From the NCBI GenBank assembly GCA_010909165.1, contig MU008153.1, positions 930,001 to 994,000 of the forward strand: 64,000 bases of DNA, written 5' to 3'. The stretch is from Anthoceros angustus. Lineage: Eukaryota > Streptophyta > Anthocerotopsida > Anthocerotales > Anthocerotaceae. Below the pieces are notes generated by a model, which had not been told where the DNA came from, made no database searches, and worked only from the letters and a program-made list of their open reading frames with translations. Positions 59,286 to 64,000 of this stretch are shown here, one piece after another (the first letter of the stretch is position 1; every line of letters begins with the position of its first letter). A program made the position numbers and the translations under genes.

Positions 59286-60136
59286 CAATCCACCCCCCCT
59301 AATTGGGACTGGTTCGGAGTGACTTTAGAGGTCCCATTAAGGGAGGTGTCATGATTATATTTTTCCTGTTTAATAAATAAAAATATTATAAGCTTAAAAA
59401 ATAAAAAACCTAAAAAAGAAAATTTAAATTTTGATTGATAGGTTTCACTAAAAATAACTTTTACCACTTCTCTATATAGTTGTTTGAAAGCTAGAACTCT
59501 CTCTAAGCAACATAAAAAAACCTCTAGTGGAACTCCTACGCAGCTATCCCCGCAAGTAGGGAAGTCTGTGCAAAAAGAGCAACTTGATGCTGAGCGTAGT
59601 TATCCTAACTACAGTATGGAAGAAGGCAGACGAAGAAGTTTGGCAGTGATTGTGAATATAGAAGAGAACAGATCCTCCAGATCTGTAGACAGAGGGCGAC
59701 TTGAAGCTCTTTTCAGCATGTTGCACTTTGATATTGATATCTTAGTGGACAGTTCTGACAGACAGAGGGCGACTTGAAGCTCTTTTCAGCATGTTGCACT
59801 TTGATATTGATATCTTAGTGGACAGTTCTGACAGTGTCAAAGCTCATATTAGCTATCATAAAGGAAAAATTTTAGCTTAAGAGTCTTCAATCACACCTAA
59901 AAGTCTATTGTGCTCTGAAATAATCGATTTTTTTTGGTATTTTTAATTTTTAGTAAAAAAATAGAAACCCCATTTAGGGAGGTGAAACTAACATGAATGT
60001 ATGTTTCAAAAGGTCCCAATTACCATTTAGGGAAAAGTCCCATTTGTTACATTGTAAACTAAAGGGAGTAAGATGGGAGGTCCCATTTAGAGAGGAATCC
60101 CATTTAAAGAGTTCCCAATTAGGGGGGGGCCGACTA
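59286..60136. mobile_element. Decayed non-autonomous relative of the pogo-like element
   Basis: The left side reads CCACCCCCCCTAATTGGGA and the right side TCCCAATTAGGGGGGGGC, an inverted pair. Both share TAATTGGGA with the ends of the element at 25320-26650. The right side is again preceded by repeated TCCCATTTA words. The outermost bases and target duplication are no longer clear. No transposase; a short internal frame (59484-59777) has no recognisable domain. Confidence 0.65.
59688..59833. repeat. Exact 73-bp tandem duplication
   Basis: 59688-59760 and 59761-59833 (both beginning GACAGAGGGCGACTTG) are identical as read. The absence of differences suggests a recent event or an assembly artefact. 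Confidence 0.92.
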
Positions 60137-60535
60137 TAGATATTTTGACTAAAGGGTTGACTTTAGAGAAATATATGTATTAAGCAAGATGCTAGAAAGA
60201 GTAGGGCTATATATGTATGCATAGCATTCATAGCTACGAGAGTATGTCAAGGCCAAGGGCTATATCTGTATGCATAGCATACCATTTTTAATGTCCAAAT
60301 TAATGTTTTCTAACAGTTTTGACCAAGGCGAGTTTCAGCCATAGATTTGGCGCTAGCAAGCAAATTGGGAAACAACACCGACTCGAATTTTTCTTAAATA
60401 AGTCAGGACTGGGTCTAATAGAGGAGTTTGATGCGGCGACGGGGAGTGGAACTATGGTTGCTGTCCGTGAAGAGGATGCCACAGATTGGTGCTGCCATGA
60501 CGTGGGATCGGAGCGCTAAGGGTTTGGCTGCAACC

Positions 60536-63500
60536 ATGAGGCAGGCTCGGGGCATGCCGCTGCTGCTGCTGCATCTTCTGCTAGCATGGATGACGGTGGC
60601 GCAGGCCAGGTTTGTGGTGGAGGAAAACAGCATCACCGTCACCTCACCGTCCACGGCTGCACAGAAGACCTACAACAGCGCGATTGGCAACTTTGGGGTC
60701 CCGCACTACGGCGGAACCTTGCTCGGGAATGTTGTGTACCCGAGCCAGAATCCCACTGCCTGTGTCCCCTTTTCCACCAGTTTCAAGAGTGCCACTCCGG
60801 GAGGCCTTCCCACGATTTTACTAACAGATCGTGGTGGTACGTGCTGGGACTGTCGTTTGCAGCGGGTTCGGTGTTGGATCCGGGTTTTTGGATCTCAATC
60901 TAGTGGCCTGGCCCGGAATCGTGATGCGTGACTCAGTTCTGGTGGTTTGCTTACAGATTGTTTCTTTGCCAAGAAGGTATGGAATGCACAGCAAGCTGGA
61001 GCTGCGGCGGTTCTTGTCGCGGATGATAGGCCTGAGCTTCTTATCACCATGGACCAGCCGGATGCTGACGCAGATGCGTACACTTACCTGCCAAACATCA
61101 CCATCCCGTCTGCCCTTATTGAGCAGAACTTTGGTGACCAGCTCAAGAAGTGGCTGGCTGACAAGAGCGAGATGGTGACCTTGAATTTGGATTGGAGGGA
61201 GTCGTTGCCGCATCCTGATAACCGGGTGGAGTATGAGTTTTGGACGAACAGTAACGACCAGTGTGGGCCCAAGTGTGACACCATTATGGGGTTTTTGAAG
61301 GACTTTAAAGGTGCTGCGGAGATCCTCGAGCAGGGTTCTTTCGCTGAATTCACTCCGCACTACATAACTTGGTACTGTCCTCAGGCTTTCATTTTTAGTA
61401 AGCAGTGCAAGGCCCAGTGCATCAACAACGGCAGATATTGCGCCCCAGATCCGGAACAAGATTTCACTATTGGATATGACGGCAAAGACGTTGTGAAGGA
61501 GAATTTGAGGCAGCTGTGTGTGTTTAAGGTTGGGAAAGAGAAGCTTCAAAAACCATGGGTGTGGTGGGATTATGTGACGGACTTCCAGATCAGGTGCCCC
61601 ATGAAGGAGCAAAAATACAACAAGGCTTGTGCAGAGGAAGTCATCAAGTCACTCGGTTCGTGTGGTGGCACCTGTCGGATGTCCTCTCTTGTTCCAGTTG
61701 GACATCGTTTGAAGAGGGTACTGAAATTGCCTTGATCGAAGTGCTTGCAGGTCTACCTTTGGATGACATCAATGCCTGTATTGGTGACCCGGATGCTAAT
61801 GTGGACAATGAGGTTCTGAAGAAGGAGCAAGATGCACAGGTGCAACACTTGGTCTCTCCATTGAACTTGATGGAGCTTTGACTTCTGCGTGGAAGGGCAT
61901 TACTATCTTAGCAGCTGTGGCTTAGTGACTTGTTGCTGGCTGGCTTTGGCTTCTGTTCGTGGTTAGGTTGGACAGGGGGATCGGGGTGATGTTACAATTT
62001 TGCCTACCCTAATCATCAATCAGAGGCAGTACAGAGGTGGGCAATTTGATTCATAAGCTACGTTAGTCTATGCAAATGCCAAATCCATCTGCAGGCCTGA
62101 GTGGATAATTTTGGTGTCTCCAGGGAAGTTGGACAGGACGGCAGTCCTGAAGGGCATTTGCTCAGGGTTCCAGGAAGCAACCGAGCCAGCTATCTGTCTG
62201 AATGAAGGTTTGATTGATGGAAATGTTTGATAGCACGGGTCTTCATTGTCTGGGTCATTTTTGCATCGATGGGTTTCATCATTTTACATCTTTTCCATTG
62301 TAGAAATGGAGACCAACGAATGTCTGAACAATAATGGTGGCTGTTGGCAAAATACGAAGCAGAATATCACAGCCTGCAAGGTAAGACACATTGGCAGAGT
62401 CTCTGCCAGCTTGGAACTTTGTGGGAGCTAAGACATAAACAGCTGAAAACCTTGGGAGTGTGCAGGATACTTTCCGCGGCAGAGTTTGCCAGTGCCCTTC
62501 AGTTGGAGGGGTACAATTTCAGGGTGATGGTTACAGCTCCTGTGAACGTAAGTTCAAAGTCCATCTGAATTACCTCAGTCCTGTCCAATTTCGGGCTGAG
62601 TTAGCACTCACTAATAATCTGTTTTTCAGCTATTGGCACCGGGCGTTGTACAATTGATAATGGTGGCTGCTGGAAAGAGACAAAAGATTCCGTGACCTTC
62701 TCTGCCTGTTCGGTGAGTAGGATTTCGTCTCATCAAGGTGCTGATGCTGCTCGTCCCCTTCAACATTCCTGAATGTGGTTGCTTTCTACAGGACGTGACG
62801 CTGCAGGGCTGTCAATGCCCAAGTGGCTTCAAGGGCGATGGAGTTAGCAGTTGTATCGGTATGTTGCTACCTTTCCATATGTATGGGTATGCTGTTACCT
62901 TCGGGATAGTTTATGATTCTGGCGCCTGGTGGCAGACGGTCTCAATAAACTAAACCTTTGTTGTGGTACCACCAGATATTGACGAGTGTGCTGAGAAAAC
63001 AGCTTGCACGTGTCCACAGTGCTCGTGCAAGAACACATGGGGAGGCTTTGATTGCTCATGCACAGGCTCCTCAGATCTCCTATATATTCGGGAGCATGAC
63101 ACATGCATAAGTAAGTGTATGCTACCATCAGCTAGTCCTCTAACGCTGAATGTCTCATACTCGCTCCCCTCGCTAGGCTCTAACAAGACCCTTCGGCCTT
63201 GCAGGTAAGTCGGAGCAAGCTTCCAGGGTTGGCTGGGTAGTCACGTTGATTGTGTTTGCGGCCTTGGCCGTTGTTGGTGTCAGTGGCTACATTGTGTACA
63301 AGTACAGGCTTCGGGTAAGGGTTGTTTCAACTCCTCCTCCATTGTGTCGGTGCACTTTTTTGGTGAGGAACTGAACTTCCTTTTACACCTTGTCGTGCAG
63401 TCATATATGGATTCAGAAATTAGAGCGATCATGGCGCAGTATATGCCTCTCGACAGTCAGGGTGATGCCCTGCATCATCTGACAGACGAGGACAGGTAAG

Positions 63501-63580
63501 TAACCTTGTTTTTGGTACTGCATCCTTTTTCGTCGATTCTGTTGACTTGTTCTGAGATCTTCCTCTGTTGCAGGATATAG
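60536..63580 (+). CDS. VSR: Vacuolar sorting receptor (13 exons)
   Basis: Type I membrane receptor that binds vacuolar sorting signals of soluble proteins in the Golgi/trans-Golgi and sends them to prevacuolar compartments. Exons: 60536-60836, 60957-61655, 61751-61839, 61967-62036, 62124-62207, 62304-62380, 62466-62547, 62630-62712, 62792-62858, 62976-63110, 63205-63314, 63401-63495, 63574-63580. All phases agree and give 632 residues, the usual length. Signal peptide [20 protein letters not shown] domain around residues 60-165 ([20 protein letters not shown]); a Cys-rich central domain; EGF-like repeats ([14 protein letters not shown], and calcium-binding [13 protein letters not shown]); a transmembrane helix about residues 571-593; a cytosolic YMPL sorting motif at 613-616. 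An in-frame ATG 105 bp upstream (60431) would add 35 residues before the signal peptide; I prefer 60536. Confidence 0.94.
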
Positions 63581-64000
63581 GCTGGGATTGATTTTAAAGG
63601 GGGCACGATCTTATCCTTAAAATGCCAAGTGATATATCTGTTGATCGGCAACGTTCTGTCAACTTCCAACGATGGACTGTCGTCTCCATCTGTCCATGGG
63701 GTGCCCTTGTGGCAGGTCGGTATGCTGCTCACAGGTACTGATGCCTGTTTTTGCAACGACGGGATATATTCAATCTAGTATGCAGGATGACTCATCGTAG
63801 GAGACATGGCCCGAAAGGCCACATGAGGCAGAGATGATTTTGAGTTGGGTAAAGTTGATCTATTGTTGTAATCTTAAGAATATCACATCTTTGCCGAGTG
63901 GTCATTAAATTTAGTATGTTTTTCTCGGCCTATCTCGTTAGGCCTCCACGAAATGGGTCTGCTCATATGCTGGCAACTGCTATCAAGGAAACCGCACCGG
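63581..64000. other. 3' flank of the receptor gene
   Basis: Holds the receptor gene's 3' UTR. No further coding sequence is recognisable before the window ends. Confidence 0.6.

Noticed and set aside
1-64000. tRNA or rRNA genes
   Set aside because: I saw no cloverleaf-like or rRNA sequence; the TGGTATCAGAGCC at 20080 is a primer-binding site, not a tRNA gene.

Overview
The window is nuclear DNA of a land plant. It carries a plastid starch synthase I, a vacuolar sorting receptor, a plant DDT-domain chromatin protein, PLS-class pentatricopeptide repeat (PPR) proteins and an mTERF relic, alongside typical plant LTR retrotransposons. Compact introns (about 55-250 bp), intronless PPR genes with very regular motifs, and mixed AT- and GC-rich repeat DNA suggest a seedless plant (bryophyte or lycophyte). 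That placement is an inference, not something the sequence proves.

Left end (1-12.4 kb), a gene block on the minus strand: starch synthase I (2110-6019, 14 exons modelled) and a DDT-domain protein of the DDR4 type (7691-11348, 12 exons modelled). In both models every exon junction keeps frame. Starch synthase I contains an exact 65-bp tandem duplication of part of one exon, and the duplication itself supplies the 3' splice site.

12.4-25.3 kb, repeat-rich: a pyrimidine-rich degenerate repeat, a decayed mTERF gene, small tandem duplications and an AT-rich satellite-like stretch. These are followed by a Ty3/gypsy element whose 5' part (LTR-like sequence plus gag start) is present twice in tandem (16386-20597), with gag, protease and RT following. 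RNase H and the integrase core are missing.

25.3-37.6 kb: a pogo-like DNA transposon with matching inverted ends and TA target duplications (25320-26650), a head-to-head pair of paralogous intronless PPR genes sharing a roughly 430-bp intergenic promoter (26967-32681), and a PIF/Harbinger element with inverted ends and TAA target duplications (35891-37621).

37.8-60.1 kb, a retrotransposon graveyard: pieces of a Ty3/gypsy family with TG...CA LTRs and a TGGCGCC primer-binding site, lying in the order post-pol region, LTR, (copia insertion), LTR, protease/RT/RNase H/integrase, post-pol region, LTR, gag. One complete 1.23-kb LTR (54554-55780) sits between the post-pol end of one copy and the gag of the next. 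Ty1/copia remnants lie at 42.56-46.3 kb (minus) and 58.2-59.25 kb (plus). A decayed non-autonomous relative of the pogo-like element closes the stretch (59.29-60.14 kb). Dense small indels break almost every reading frame here.

Right end (60.5-63.6 kb): a vacuolar sorting receptor gene with 13 modelled exons.

The four intact-looking host genes plus the PPR pair are housekeeping or organelle functions and do not form a pathway. I found no clearly new biological system. The best leads are the self-spliced exon duplication in starch synthase I, the divergent PPR pair without a DYW domain, the spliced-gene-like fragment inside copia debris (43.0-44.6 kb), and the permuted one-LTR arrangement of the gypsy copies.
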